Shown piece by piece: positions 42,410 to 50,505 of a DNA stretch of 50,640 nt. The position numbers and the translations under genes are program-made. The notes below the pieces were generated by a model that saw only the letters and a list, made by a program, of their open reading frames with translations, was not told where the DNA came from and ran no database searches. Source of the DNA: Acidobacteriaceae bacterium (GTDB lineage: Bacteria; Acidobacteriota; Terriglobia; Terriglobales; Acidobacteriaceae); the NCBI GenBank assembly GCA_031296325.1, contig JARLFY010000065.1, positions 1 to 50,640 on the forward strand, read 5' to 3'. How positions within the stretch are numbered: the first letter of the stretch is position 1; every line of letters begins with the position of its first letter.

Positions 42410-43411
42410 ATGAATGCAGCCTCCAATCCGCCGCAAAGAACCGCCGTCCTGCTGCTCGCCCACGGAACGCCCAACGCGCTCGGCGAGATGGCCGAGTACC
42501 TCGGCAAAGTCACCGGAGGTCGCGCCCTTCCGCCGCAGGTCGTCGCCGAGTTGCAGCATCGCTACGCCCAGATCGGCCTCGGCGAAACTCCCGGCCCCGA
42601 GCCTCCGCCGCTCACTCGCTGGACGCTCGCACAGGCCCGTCAACTCGCCGACGCTCTGGCCGCCTCCGGCTACTCGCTGCCCGTCTACGCCGCCATGCGC
42701 AACTGGCACCCTTACATCGCGGACGTTGTCGCCCAGATGCGCGCCGACGGCATCACCCACATCCTTGCTCTTTGCCTCGCACCGCAGAGTTCCAGCACCA
42801 GCACCGGACTGTATCGCCGCGCGCTGACCTCTGCGCTCGAAGTAAACTCCGCCGACGACTCCGCCCAGACCATACCCAAACCCACCGCAACCTTTATAGA
42901 ATCCTGGTCCGACGAGCCTGCCCTGATCGAAGCCTTTGCCCAGCGCCTCGTCGCCGCCTACCCCAGCGCCTGCGCCGAGTCCGGAGCCGAGCTGCCCGTC
43001 CTCTTCACAGCGCACTCGGTTCCCTGCCGCACGGTTTCCAACTCCGCGCCCGATCCCTACCCGGTCGAGGCCAAGCGCACCGCCGCGCTGGTCTTCGACG
43101 CCGCCGCGCGCCAACTTCCCACCCTGCGCAACTGGTTCTTCGCCTTCCAGAGCCAAGGCGTTGCAGGCGGCCCATGGATCGGCCCCACGGTCGAAGAGAC
43201 GCTGGCCGCGCTGGCCGCCGAGGGCCATTGCGGCGTTATCCTCCAGCCCATCGGCTTCCTCTCCGACCACGTCGAGATTCTCTACGACATCGACATCGCC
43301 TTCGCGCAGACAGCCCGCAGCCTGGGCCTGCGCCTCTACCGCCCGGAGAGCCTCAACGCCTCCCCGCTGCTCACCGAAGCGCTGCGCAACGTCGTTATCA
43401 GACAAAAATAA
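42410..43411 (+). CDS. hemH: Ferrochelatase
   Basis: The 333-residue cytosolic enzyme inserts ferrous iron into protoporphyrin or coproporphyrin in heme synthesis. The N-terminal LLLAHGTPN strand and the two catalytic marks are present: His202 in FTAHSVP and Glu289 in PIGFLSDHVEILYDID. The NWHPYI block that positions the substrate is at residues 98-103. Sequence alone does not settle whether it uses coproporphyrin III or protoporphyrin IX. It is GC-rich again after the AT-rich island. No other heme gene is adjacent. A reverse-strand frame of the same length covers it and is a shadow. Confidence 0.93.
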   Translation: MNAASNPPQRTAVLLLAHGTPNALGEMAEYLGKVTGGRALPPQVVAELQHRYAQIGLGETPGPEPPPLTRWTLAQARQLADALAASGYSLPVYAAMRNWHPYIADVVAQMRADGITHILALCLAPQSSSTSTGLYRRALTSALEVNSADDSAQTIPKPTATFIESWSDEPALIEAFAQRLVAAYPSACAESGAELPVLFTAHSVPCRTVSNSAPDPYPVEAKRTAALVFDAAARQLPTLRNWFFAFQSQGVAGGPWIGPTVEETLAALAAEGHCGVILQPIGFLSDHVEILYDIDIAFAQTARSLGLRLYRPESLNASPLLTEALRNVVIRQK

Positions 43412-43652
43412 ACAGGGCTTTTGTTGTTTCTAATACGTCGGGCCGACCTAATTGGACTACGGTTTATCCATTGAACTAAAATGACGGAGATTTTCAAAAA
43501 AGCTCGACACCGATCAATGCGCATGGAACCGACCTTGGGGACGCGACTGCGGATCTTCGCGAATAAATGCGGCTTGAGTCGAGATTCATGACCGGACAGA
43601 TCGCTCCGGCTAAAGTTTTCTGCGACAGGCTTTGAATGGAATTGGGGGAATC

Positions 43653-44378
43653 TTGCGAGTTTCACTGTTTATTACCTGCTACAACGACACGCTCTTCCCG
43701 GAGACGGGACAGGCCGTAGTGAAGGTGCTGGAGCGATTGGGCCACACGGTCGACTTCCCGTCCAAACAGACCTGCTGCGGCCAGATGCACTGGAACACGG
43801 GCTATCAGGAGGAGGCGCTGCCGCTGCTGCCGCGCTTCATCGAGCAGTTCAAGGACTCCGAGGTCGTGGTTTGCCCCTCTACGAGTTGCATCGCCATGAT
43901 GAAGGATCACTACCCACTGATGGCGGAGCGGTCGAACGACGAAGGGCTGAAGAAGGCCGTCGCTGAGATACTGCCGCGCGTCTGGGAGTTCTCCCAGTTT
44001 TTGACCCAGAAGTTGGGCATCGAGGACGTGGGCGCGTACTTCCCCCATCGCGTGACCTACCACGCAAGCTGCCACGGACTGCGCAGTCTGCAACTGGGCG
44101 ACGGGCCGCAGAGACTGTTGCGCGCGGTTCGCGGGCTGGAGTTGGTGGAGATCGAGACCCTTGAACAGTGCTGCGGATTCGGCGGAACCTTCGCCATCAA
44201 GAACGCAGAGGTATCGAGCGCGATGCTGGCCGACAAGGTTCGCTCCGTGCTGAACACCCGCGCCGAGGTCGTTACCGGATGCGACAACTCCTGCCTGATG
44301 CACATCGGCGGATCGTTGCATCGCCAGCGGACGGGCGTACGTCCGGTGCATATCGCTGAGATTCTGGCTGGGGAGTAG
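43653..44378 (+). CDS. lutA: L-lactate utilization protein LutA (Fe-S, CCG domains)
   Basis: The 241-residue protein starts at TTG (read as Met) with RVSLFITCYNDTLFPETG, the usual LutA/YkgE opening. GGGGGA lies just upstream, and a further TTG at 43632 was not chosen. Two cysteine-rich CCG domains are seen: CCGQMHW (residues 41-47) and CCGFGGTFAIKNAEVSSAML near the C-terminus, with CHGLRSL between. These bind iron-sulphur clusters in the LutABC complex that oxidises L-lactate to pyruvate in the cytoplasm or at the membrane face. It is the first gene of lutA-lutB-lutC-rhaI, 60 bases before lutB. Confidence 0.93.
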   Translation: MRVSLFITCYNDTLFPETGQAVVKVLERLGHTVDFPSKQTCCGQMHWNTGYQEEALPLLPRFIEQFKDSEVVVCPSTSCIAMMKDHYPLMAERSNDEGLKKAVAEILPRVWEFSQFLTQKLGIEDVGAYFPHRVTYHASCHGLRSLQLGDGPQRLLRAVRGLELVEIETLEQCCGFGGTFAIKNAEVSSAMLADKVRSVLNTRAEVVTGCDNSCLMHIGGSLHRQRTGVRPVHIAEILAGE

Positions 44379-44438
44379 TTCGACAGGGGCTGGAGATTAG
44401 GGGTTGGAAGGCATGGCCTTCCCCCTGGAGGATTTTCG

Positions 44439-45941
44439 ATGAGTGGAGCAGGACTCGATCCAAGGACGGCGCCGAAGTTTCAGGTTGCGGCGCGGGTGTT
44501 GGTGGGCGATTCGCAGATGCGCAAGAACGTGCGCCATGCGACCAAGGTGATTCAGACCAAGCGCGCGAAGGTTGTGGCCGAGATGCCCGACTGGCAGAAG
44601 CTGCGCGAGGCGGGACAAGCGATTCGCCAGCACACGTTGCGCCATCTGGACTTCTACCTGGAGCAGTTCGAGCGCAACTGTACGGCGGCGGGCGGCGTGG
44701 TTCACTGGGCGCGCAACGCCGAGGAGGCTCGGCAGATCGTCATTGGACTGGTGAAGTCCAGCGGCGCAATGGGCGAGTCGCCGACCGAGGTCATCAAGAT
44801 CAAGTCGATGACCACCGAAGAGATTCAGCTCAACAAGGCTCTGGAAGAGGCTGGCGTCCACGCCTACGAGACCGATCTCGCCGAGTTGATTATTCAGCTT
44901 GGTCACGATCAGCCCTCGCACATTGTGGTTCCCGCGCTGCACAAGAATCGCGCGCAGATTCGCGAGATCTTTATGCGCGAGATGAATCTGCCGGATCTGG
45001 GCGGAACTCCGCAGGATCTGGCCGACGCGGCGCGACGCTTTCTGCGTGAGAAGTTTCTGCGCGTCAAGACCGCCGTCAGCGGAGCGAACTTTCTGGTCGC
45101 GGAGACGGGAGGCGTTTGCATCGTCGAGAGCGAGGGCAATGGGCGCATGTGCCTGACCCTGCCGGAGACGCTGATCTCGGTTGCGGGCATCGACAAGGTT
45201 GTGCCGCGCTATCAGGATCTGGAAGTGTTGTTGCAGTTGCTTCCCCGCTCGGCTACCGGCGAGCGAATGAATCCGTACAACTCGCTGTGGACGGGCGTCG
45301 ATCCGACACAGAAGGGCGGCGATGGGCCGCGCACCTTCCACGTCGTGCTGATGGACAACGCGCGGAGCGAGATTCTGGCCGATAAAGAGGCGCGCCAGAC
45401 ATTGCAGTGCATTCGCTGCGGAGCCTGCCAGAACGCCTGCCCGGTCTATCAACAGACCGGAGGACACGCCTATGGCAGCGTCTACGCCGGGCCGATTGGC
45501 GCGATCCTTACGCCGCAGTTGATGCAGATGCACCACGCGCAGAGCCTGCCCTATGCGTCGAGCCTGTGCGGAGCCTGTTACGAGGTTTGCCCGGTGAAGA
45601 TCAACATCCCCGAGGTGCTGATCCATCTGCGCAACAAGGTGGTGAAGCAGCAGTCGAGCGGCTTCCACATTCTGGCAAATCCCGAAGTGATGGCGCTGAA
45701 GGCGGTCGCGCAGGTCTTCCGCAGCGACAAGGTCTTCCGCGTCTCGCAGAAGCTGGGACGGCTGGCCGAACTGCCACTCTCGCACAAGGACGGGCAGGGC
45801 GTGGGATGGATCGACTGGTTGCCGGGAATGCTCGGCGGTTGGACGCAGGTGCGCGATCTGCGTGTGATGCCGAAGCAGACCTTCCGTGAGTGGTTCGAAG
45901 AGCGAGAGAAGAATAAGCAGGGGGCAAACAATGGACGTTGA
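44439..45941 (+). CDS. lutB: L-lactate utilization iron-sulphur protein LutB
   Basis: The 500-residue protein has an N-terminal LUD domain (about residues 60-300) and two [4Fe-4S] ferredoxin-like motifs: CIRCGACQNACP (C324, C327, C330, C334) and CGACYEVCP (C377, C380, C384, preceded by SL). It carries electrons from lactate oxidation within the LutABC complex. A strong GGAGG site precedes the ATG. Its last 11 bases overlap lutC, so translation is probably coupled. Confidence 0.95.
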   Translation: MSGAGLDPRTAPKFQVAARVLVGDSQMRKNVRHATKVIQTKRAKVVAEMPDWQKLREAGQAIRQHTLRHLDFYLEQFERNCTAAGGVVHWARNAEEARQIVIGLVKSSGAMGESPTEVIKIKSMTTEEIQLNKALEEAGVHAYETDLAELIIQLGHDQPSHIVVPALHKNRAQIREIFMREMNLPDLGGTPQDLADAARRFLREKFLRVKTAVSGANFLVAETGGVCIVESEGNGRMCLTLPETLISVAGIDKVVPRYQDLEVLLQLLPRSATGERMNPYNSLWTGVDPTQKGGDGPRTFHVVLMDNARSEILADKEARQTLQCIRCGACQNACPVYQQTGGHAYGSVYAGPIGAILTPQLMQMHHAQSLPYASSLCGACYEVCPVKINIPEVLIHLRNKVVKQQSSGFHILANPEVMALKAVAQVFRSDKVFRVSQKLGRLAELPLSHKDGQGVGWIDWLPGMLGGWTQVRDLRVMPKQTFREWFEEREKNKQGANNGR

Positions 45942-46605
45942 GTTGATTGCAGTAGGCGCGCGCGAGGATGTGCTGCGCAGGATTCGCACGTCGATTGGGA
46001 CTCCGGCGGCCAACGCTCCGGCCATTGAGGCGGAGTGGAACACGCTGCCACGCGAGTATAACCGCGTCGGCTCGCTGGACCGCGAGGCAGTGCTGGAGAT
46101 GCTCGACGAGAGGCTGCGCGACTATGATGCCAGCGTAATTCGCATTCAGTCGGGCGCGGTCGCAGAGACGATTGCGAAGCAGTTGACCGAGCGCGGCAAG
46201 CATCGGCTGGTGATTCCGAAGGGACTCGCCGAGGCACTGGGCGAGGCGCTGCCGGCGGGCTTCGAATTCGTCGTCGATGAGGGCTTGAGCACGACCGAGT
46301 TGGACAGCTTCGAGGGCGTCGTCACCGCGTCCACCGTGGCGATTGCGGAGACGGGAACGATCGTTTTACAGAATGTTGCCGGAGAGGGACGACGCGCTCC
46401 GACGCTGGTTCCCGACTATCACTTGTGCATTGTGCGCGCGGGTGATGTGGTCGAGAACGTTCCAGAGGCGATGACGCGGCTGGCAGCAACGGCCTCGCTG
46501 GCGACGACCTTTGTCTCCGGTCCATCGGCGACCGCAGACATTGAGATGACGCGCATCAAGGGCGTTCATGGGCCGCGCTTCCTGGATGTGATTCTGGTCA
46601 CATAG
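45931..46605 (+). CDS. lutC: L-lactate utilization protein LutC (LUD domain)
   Basis: The 224-residue protein consists of a LUD (YkgG-type) domain: the IPKGLAEALGE strand, the core STVAIAETGTIVLQNVAGEGRRAPTLVPDYHLCIV, and a late SGPSATADIEMTRIKGVHGPR loop. It completes the LutABC set. Start ATG 45931, with AGGGGG nearby, lies inside lutB; an in-frame upstream ATG at 45886 lacks family support. Confidence 0.95.
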   Translation: MDVELIAVGAREDVLRRIRTSIGTPAANAPAIEAEWNTLPREYNRVGSLDREAVLEMLDERLRDYDASVIRIQSGAVAETIAKQLTERGKHRLVIPKGLAEALGEALPAGFEFVVDEGLSTTELDSFEGVVTASTVAIAETGTIVLQNVAGEGRRAPTLVPDYHLCIVRAGDVVENVPEAMTRLAATASLATTFVSGPSATADIEMTRIKGVHGPRFLDVILVT

Positions 46606-46680
46606 GCTGGGGCAAGAGTTGGCGAGTTGTTCGTTGCAGAGAGTATATTTTCATAATTCGCAGTCAAAAGGGGATGGGGC

Positions 46681-47886
46681 ATGGGGAATTGTTGTGGAGG
46701 ATCCGGAGCATGTGCGACGGAGCGTGTATTTGCAGCATTGGACAGCTTTCGCATTGAGGTTCCCTCGTGGGGCTTCGCAAACACGGGAACGCGCTTCGGC
46801 AAGTTCTCGCAGGCGGGCGCAGCAACCACGATTGAAGAGAAGTTTGCCGATGCGGGCGAGATTAATCGCCTGACCGGAGCAAGCCCAACCGTCGCGCTGC
46901 ATGTGCTGTGGGATCTGCCAAACGGCAAGGGTGACGTGGCCGAGATCAAGCAGATGGAGAAGAAGTACGGCGTCAAGTCAGGTTCGATCAATCCGAACCT
47001 CTTTCAGGCGCAGGAGTACAAGTACGGCTCGATCTGCAACCCGAGCGCGGAGATTCGCGGCAATGCGCTGGCGCATCTTCTGGATTCGGTGGAGATCGGT
47101 CAGGAACTGGGTTCCAAGGACGTCTCACTGTGGATCGCCGATGGATCGAACTACCCCGGCACACAGTCAATCTCGAAGCGCATTTCCTGGATGCAGGAGG
47201 TTCTTTCGGCCACGCACGCGGCTCTCGGAGTCAACCAGCGGATGCTGGTGGAGTACAAGCCGTTTGAGCCGGCCTTCTACCACACCGACATCGCTGACTG
47301 GGGCATGGCTCTGGAACTGGCGCGCGGCGCGGGGCCGAAGGCCAAGGTTCTGGTCGACACAGGCCACCACCTGCTGGGAACCAACATCGAGCAGATCGTC
47401 GCATGGCTGCTGAACCTGAACCAGCTCGGCGGCTTCCACTTCAACGACCGCAAGTACTCGGACGACGATCTGACCATCGGCTCGATCGATCCGTATCAGG
47501 TCTTCCGCATCTTCCACGAGATTCTGTCCAGCAGCTCGCCTGCGGTTCAGGGCATCGCCTACATGATCGACCAGAGCCACAACCTGAAGGGCAAGATGGA
47601 GGCGATGGTTCAGTCGGTCGTCACCGCGCAGGAACTCTTCGCCAAGGCCGCACTGGTCGACCGCGAGAAGCTGGCCGAGTTGCAGCAGTCGTGCAATTTG
47701 GTGGAGGCCGAAGAACTCTTCCGTGGAGCCTTCTGGACCGACGTTCGCCCGATGCTCAAGGCGTGGCGCGAGACCCACAAGCTGCCGTTGGAGCCGCTGG
47801 CCGAACTCAAGGCCTCGGGCTACGTGGAGAAGATCAGCAACGAACGCGGAGCCAAGAACGCCAAGAGCGTCACCAGCTACGCATAG
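46681..47886 (+). CDS. rhaI: L-rhamnose isomerase, RhaI type
   Basis: The 401-residue TIM-barrel isomerase converts L-rhamnose to L-rhamnulose, and the family also acts on D-allose and related sugars. Metal and catalytic landmarks match the Pseudomonas stutzeri type: VPSWGFANTGTRF (about residues 27-39), KYGSICN, LWIADGSNYPG, LVEYKPFEPAFYHTDI, VDTGHHLLGTNIEQIVA and GGFHFNDRKYSDDDL with the histidine and aspartates of the two-metal site, then YMIDQSHN. The start at 46681 follows AGGGGA. It is 75 bases after lutC with no terminator between, so it is probably co-transcribed with lutABC. Rhamnulokinase, the aldolase and lactaldehyde dehydrogenase are not in the window. Confidence 0.88.
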   Translation: MGNCCGGSGACATERVFAALDSFRIEVPSWGFANTGTRFGKFSQAGAATTIEEKFADAGEINRLTGASPTVALHVLWDLPNGKGDVAEIKQMEKKYGVKSGSINPNLFQAQEYKYGSICNPSAEIRGNALAHLLDSVEIGQELGSKDVSLWIADGSNYPGTQSISKRISWMQEVLSATHAALGVNQRMLVEYKPFEPAFYHTDIADWGMALELARGAGPKAKVLVDTGHHLLGTNIEQIVAWLLNLNQLGGFHFNDRKYSDDDLTIGSIDPYQVFRIFHEILSSSSPAVQGIAYMIDQSHNLKGKMEAMVQSVVTAQELFAKAALVDREKLAELQQSCNLVEAEELFRGAFWTDVRPMLKAWRETHKLPLEPLAELKASGYVEKISNERGAKNAKSVTSYA

Positions 47887-47903
47887 TCAAACAAGCAATA
47901 CTA

Positions 47904-47945
47904 CAAAAAAGGCCGGGCTGCGATACATCGCAGTCCGGCCTTTTT
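47904..47945 (+). terminator. Intrinsic terminator of lutABC-rhaI
   Basis: A 19-bp stem (aaaaaggccgggctgcgat / atcgcagtccggccttttt, one G:T) closes on a very small loop and ends in a T run, 18 bases after the rhaI stop codon. It is near-symmetrical and could work on both strands. Confidence 0.9.
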
Positions 47946-48017
47946 ACATGACATGTGCTTCTTTAAACCTTCTGATCACCCGCACAGAGCGGTAAACAGA
48001 TTATGTAGACTACTGTT

Positions 48018-49262
48018 ATGAATTTCATCACCCCTGAATCGGAAGTACAGGCACAACCTAGCCTAGCAGAGTATTCCGACTCGCACTCTGCGGATCTGGT
48101 TGCTGGACTGCCTGCCCCCGAGAATAAGCAGTTCTATCCCGCGCTTGATGGACTTCGCGCGCTTGCTGTACTTCTGGTTTTCTACTCGCATTACAGCCTT
48201 AGCCCGAGACCAGGACTTGCATGGGGGTGGACTGGGGTAAATATCTTTTTCGTCTTATCCGGTTTTCTTATCACCGGGATTCTTTACGACACTCGCAACT
48301 CGGCGTATCGCTTCCGCAATTTTTACGTTCGACGCACACTGCGCATCTTTCCGCTCTACTATGGAATATTACTCATCACGCTACTTCTCTACCCGATTTT
48401 CCGTTGGGAATGGCACCCGACATGGTTTATGTGGCCTCTTTATATAAGTAATTACTCTCGATTTATCTGGATGCCAGCGTATATTAATGGATCTGGAATT
48501 GTGGAGTGTCTACGTTCTACTCGACAGTTTCATCCCCCGTTTCTTCTTCTTTTTGGACATTTCTGGTCTCTCGCAGCCGAGGAACAATTTTACCTTGTAT
48601 GGCCGCTAGTCGTATTTCTAGTTAAGGATCGTATCTGGTTGCGGAATATTTGCCTGTCGGCATGCATCCTAACTCCTTTGGTGCGCTTAGCATGCTTCCA
48701 TCTAATTCCTCATGTTTATATTGACAATGAATTGTTGTATAGAATCACGCCTTTTCGCGCCGATGGATTCCTTCTCGGTGGACTCATTACGCTGATGTTG
48801 CGCGGCCCGGAGTCTCGCTGGCTGTTCAAGCTGTTACGCCCTGCTTTTTATTTTCTAATAGCCGGTATTGTTGTCTCCGAAATTATTTATCGAAGCCATA
48901 TGCATCATTTTATTTATTCTGCCAATACTCCTACTTTGTCGTCGATAGGCTATAGCATCATTAATTTATTTTGCGCTTTTCTAATTCTGCTATCGCTTGA
49001 ACCCGGCAGCTTCTTCTATCGTCTTTTCACCCTTCGACCACTCCACCGATTGGGACAGATGAGTTATGGATTTTATGTCTTCCACAATGTTCCCATCTGT
49101 GCCTATATTTTGCTTGTTGCGCACTTCTATAAAAAGAGCGGCCCAGCATTTACATATCTTGTGGCCTTGGTCGGATTTATTTTTTCGTTGGCACTCTCGT
49201 ACCTGAGCTATCGCTTCTACGAGACGAGATTTCTGCGCCTCAAGGATCGATTCACAGTCTGA
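48018..49262 (+). CDS. Acyltransferase family 3 (OafA/YrhL-like) membrane protein
   Basis: The 414-residue protein has about ten transmembrane helices. The N-terminal block FYPALDGLRALAVLLVFYSHY carries the catalytic-type histidine, and GVNIFFVLSGFLITGIL, FYVRRTLRIFPLYY and HFWSLAAEEQFYLVWP follow in the order expected for acyltransferase_3. Such enzymes O-acetylate surface polysaccharides or lipids with acyl-CoA from the cytoplasm. A SYRFYETRF segment lies at the end. The gene is AT-rich against its neighbours, a sign of possible transfer. It is convergent with recR and has no linked glycan cluster. Confidence 0.92.
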   Translation: MNFITPESEVQAQPSLAEYSDSHSADLVAGLPAPENKQFYPALDGLRALAVLLVFYSHYSLSPRPGLAWGWTGVNIFFVLSGFLITGILYDTRNSAYRFRNFYVRRTLRIFPLYYGILLITLLLYPIFRWEWHPTWFMWPLYISNYSRFIWMPAYINGSGIVECLRSTRQFHPPFLLLFGHFWSLAAEEQFYLVWPLVVFLVKDRIWLRNICLSACILTPLVRLACFHLIPHVYIDNELLYRITPFRADGFLLGGLITLMLRGPESRWLFKLLRPAFYFLIAGIVVSEIIYRSHMHHFIYSANTPTLSSIGYSIINLFCAFLILLSLEPGSFFYRLFTLRPLHRLGQMSYGFYVFHNVPICAYILLVAHFYKKSGPAFTYLVALVGFIFSLALSYLSYRFYETRFLRLKDRFTV

Positions 49263-49287
49263 TAGCGAGTAAGAAATAAGCAAGCAA

Positions 49288-49326
49288 CAGCACGGGGATT
49301 CTTATTAATCCAGAATCCCCGTGCTG
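49288..49326. terminator. Bidirectional hairpin between acyltransferase and recR
   Basis: Perfect 15-bp arms (cagcacggggattct / agaatccccgtgctg) with a 9-base loop (tattaatcc) lie between the two convergent genes. The following bases are only moderately T-rich (tgctt, gtgtgtg), so efficiency is unclear. Confidence 0.65.
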
Positions 49327-49346
49327 CTTGTGTGTGATTGAATGCA

Positions 49347-50069
49347 CTAAAAGTCTCTGCGGCCTTCGAGGGCGCGGGTCATGGTGACCTCGTCGGCGTA
49401 CTCGATGTCGCTGCCGGCGGGGACTCCGGTGGCGATGCGGGTGATGTGCAGGCTCGGGTTGATGCGGCGGATCTCGTGGGCGAGATAGGCTGCGGTGGCT
49501 TCGCCCTCGGTGGTGGGCGAAGTGGCGAGGATGACCTCGCGAACGGTGTGGTTTATATGGTTGATAGATGGATGTTGCTCGGCGGACTGCTCGGGCGAAC
49601 CATCGGAGTTGCCCGCCTCAACGGTCGCGGCTTCTGTGCTGGCCTGATCTGAGTTGCTGGCTTGCTCGGGCGCGAGGCGGGCGAGCAGGCTCTTGATGCG
49701 GAGCTGCTCCGGGCCAACGCCGCCGATGGGCGAGAGCGTGCCGTGCAGCACATGATAGACGCCGTTGTAGCTGCGCGTCTTCTCGATGGTGGCGATGTTG
49801 GTCGGCTCCTCGATGACGCAGACCGTCTGCTGGTCGCGCGTGGGGCTGGTGCAGTAGCCGCAGGGATCGACGTCGGTGATGTTGTTACAGATGGAGCAGA
49901 GGTGCAGGCGCGCGCGCAGGTGGAGGATCGCGTCGGCCAGGGCGCGGGCGTCGTCGTCTGTGCCGCGCAGAACGTGGAAGGCGAGGCGCTGCGCGGATTT
50001 GGTGCCAACGCCGGGCAGCTTGCGCAGCTCGTCGATCAGGCGAGTCATGGGTTCGGCGAAGCGCGCCAT
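49347..50069 (-). CDS. recR: Recombination mediator protein RecR, with extra loop
   Basis: The 240-residue protein helps load RecA at gaps with RecO/RecF. It has the N-terminal helix-hairpin-helix (LRKLPGVGTKSAQRLAFHVL, residues 16-35), the four-cysteine zinc finger (C58, C61, C70, C73), and the Toprim domain (VCVIEEPTNIATIEKT, then ATSPTTEGEATAAYLA, ending YADEVTMTRALEGR). About 40 residues (about 134-174: Ala/Ser/Glu/Gln-rich, APEQASNSDQAST...) are inserted inside Toprim, between LRIKSLLARL and VREVILATSP, making the protein longer than the usual 200 residues. It follows ybaB by three bases, so translation is probably coupled. Confidence 0.93.
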   Translation of the reverse strand: MARFAEPMTRLIDELRKLPGVGTKSAQRLAFHVLRGTDDDARALADAILHLRARLHLCSICNNITDVDPCGYCTSPTRDQQTVCVIEEPTNIATIEKTRSYNGVYHVLHGTLSPIGGVGPEQLRIKSLLARLAPEQASNSDQASTEAATVEAGNSDGSPEQSAEQHPSINHINHTVREVILATSPTTEGEATAAYLAHEIRRINPSLHITRIATGVPAGSDIEYADEVTMTRALEGRRDF

Positions 50070-50072
50070 CGA

Positions 50073-50396
50073 CTACTCCAACCCAGGGAGATTGAGACCG
50101 CCCATCATGCTGGAGACCGAAGACTTCATGACGGCGTCGGCGCGTCGTCCTGCCTCGTTGACCGCTGCGATGATGAGGTCTTCGAGCAGCTCAACGTCGC
50201 CGCTCGACGCGCCCAGCGCGGTCGGCTCGATCTTCAGGCTCAGCACTTCCTTCTTGCCGTTCATGCGCACCGAGATCATACCTCCGCCGCTCTCTGCCTC
50301 GACGATGGTTGCGGACAGCTTCTGTTCCATCTGCGCCTGCATCTCGCGAGCCTGCGACATCATTTCTTTCATCTTGCCTAAGTCGGAAAAGTTCAT
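50073..50396 (-). CDS. ybaB: Nucleoid-associated protein YbaB/EbfC
   Basis: The 107-residue dimeric DNA-binding protein starts MNFSDLGKMKEMMSQAREMQAQMEQ, a helix followed by the beta-sheet of the family (GGGMISVRMNGKKEVLSLKIEP, then DLIIAAVNEA). It sits directly upstream of recR, the common dnaX-ybaB-recR order; dnaX would be expected outside the window but a repeat block lies between. Confidence 0.93.
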   Translation of the reverse strand: MNFSDLGKMKEMMSQAREMQAQMEQKLSATIVEAESGGGMISVRMNGKKEVLSLKIEPTALGASSGDVELLEDLIIAAVNEAGRRADAVMKSSVSSMMGGLNLPGLE

Positions 50397-50410
50397 CGGG
50401 TTCCTTGAAA

Positions 50411-50500
50411 ATATAGGTCGGGCCTTCAGCCCTCGGTTTGTTTTGGTCTCGCACCTAGGGCTTCGCCCCAGGCTGATATAGAACGCGCCTTTGGCGCTTT
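50411..50500 (+). repeat. Dispersed repeat family D block
   Basis: The block holds atataggtcgggccttcag, ccctcggttt, the palindromic cctagggcttcgccccagg, and a gcgcctttggcgct word. The same words occur at 12091-12120 (inverted), 13911-13940 and 20300-20330. It lies upstream of ybaB. Confidence 0.6.
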
Positions 50501-50505
50501 ACGAG

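Noticed and set aside
42404..43405. Minus-strand frame of the same length as hemH
   Set aside because: The plus strand carries the ferrochelatase active-site motifs; the reverse product is Gly/Ala-rich without motifs.
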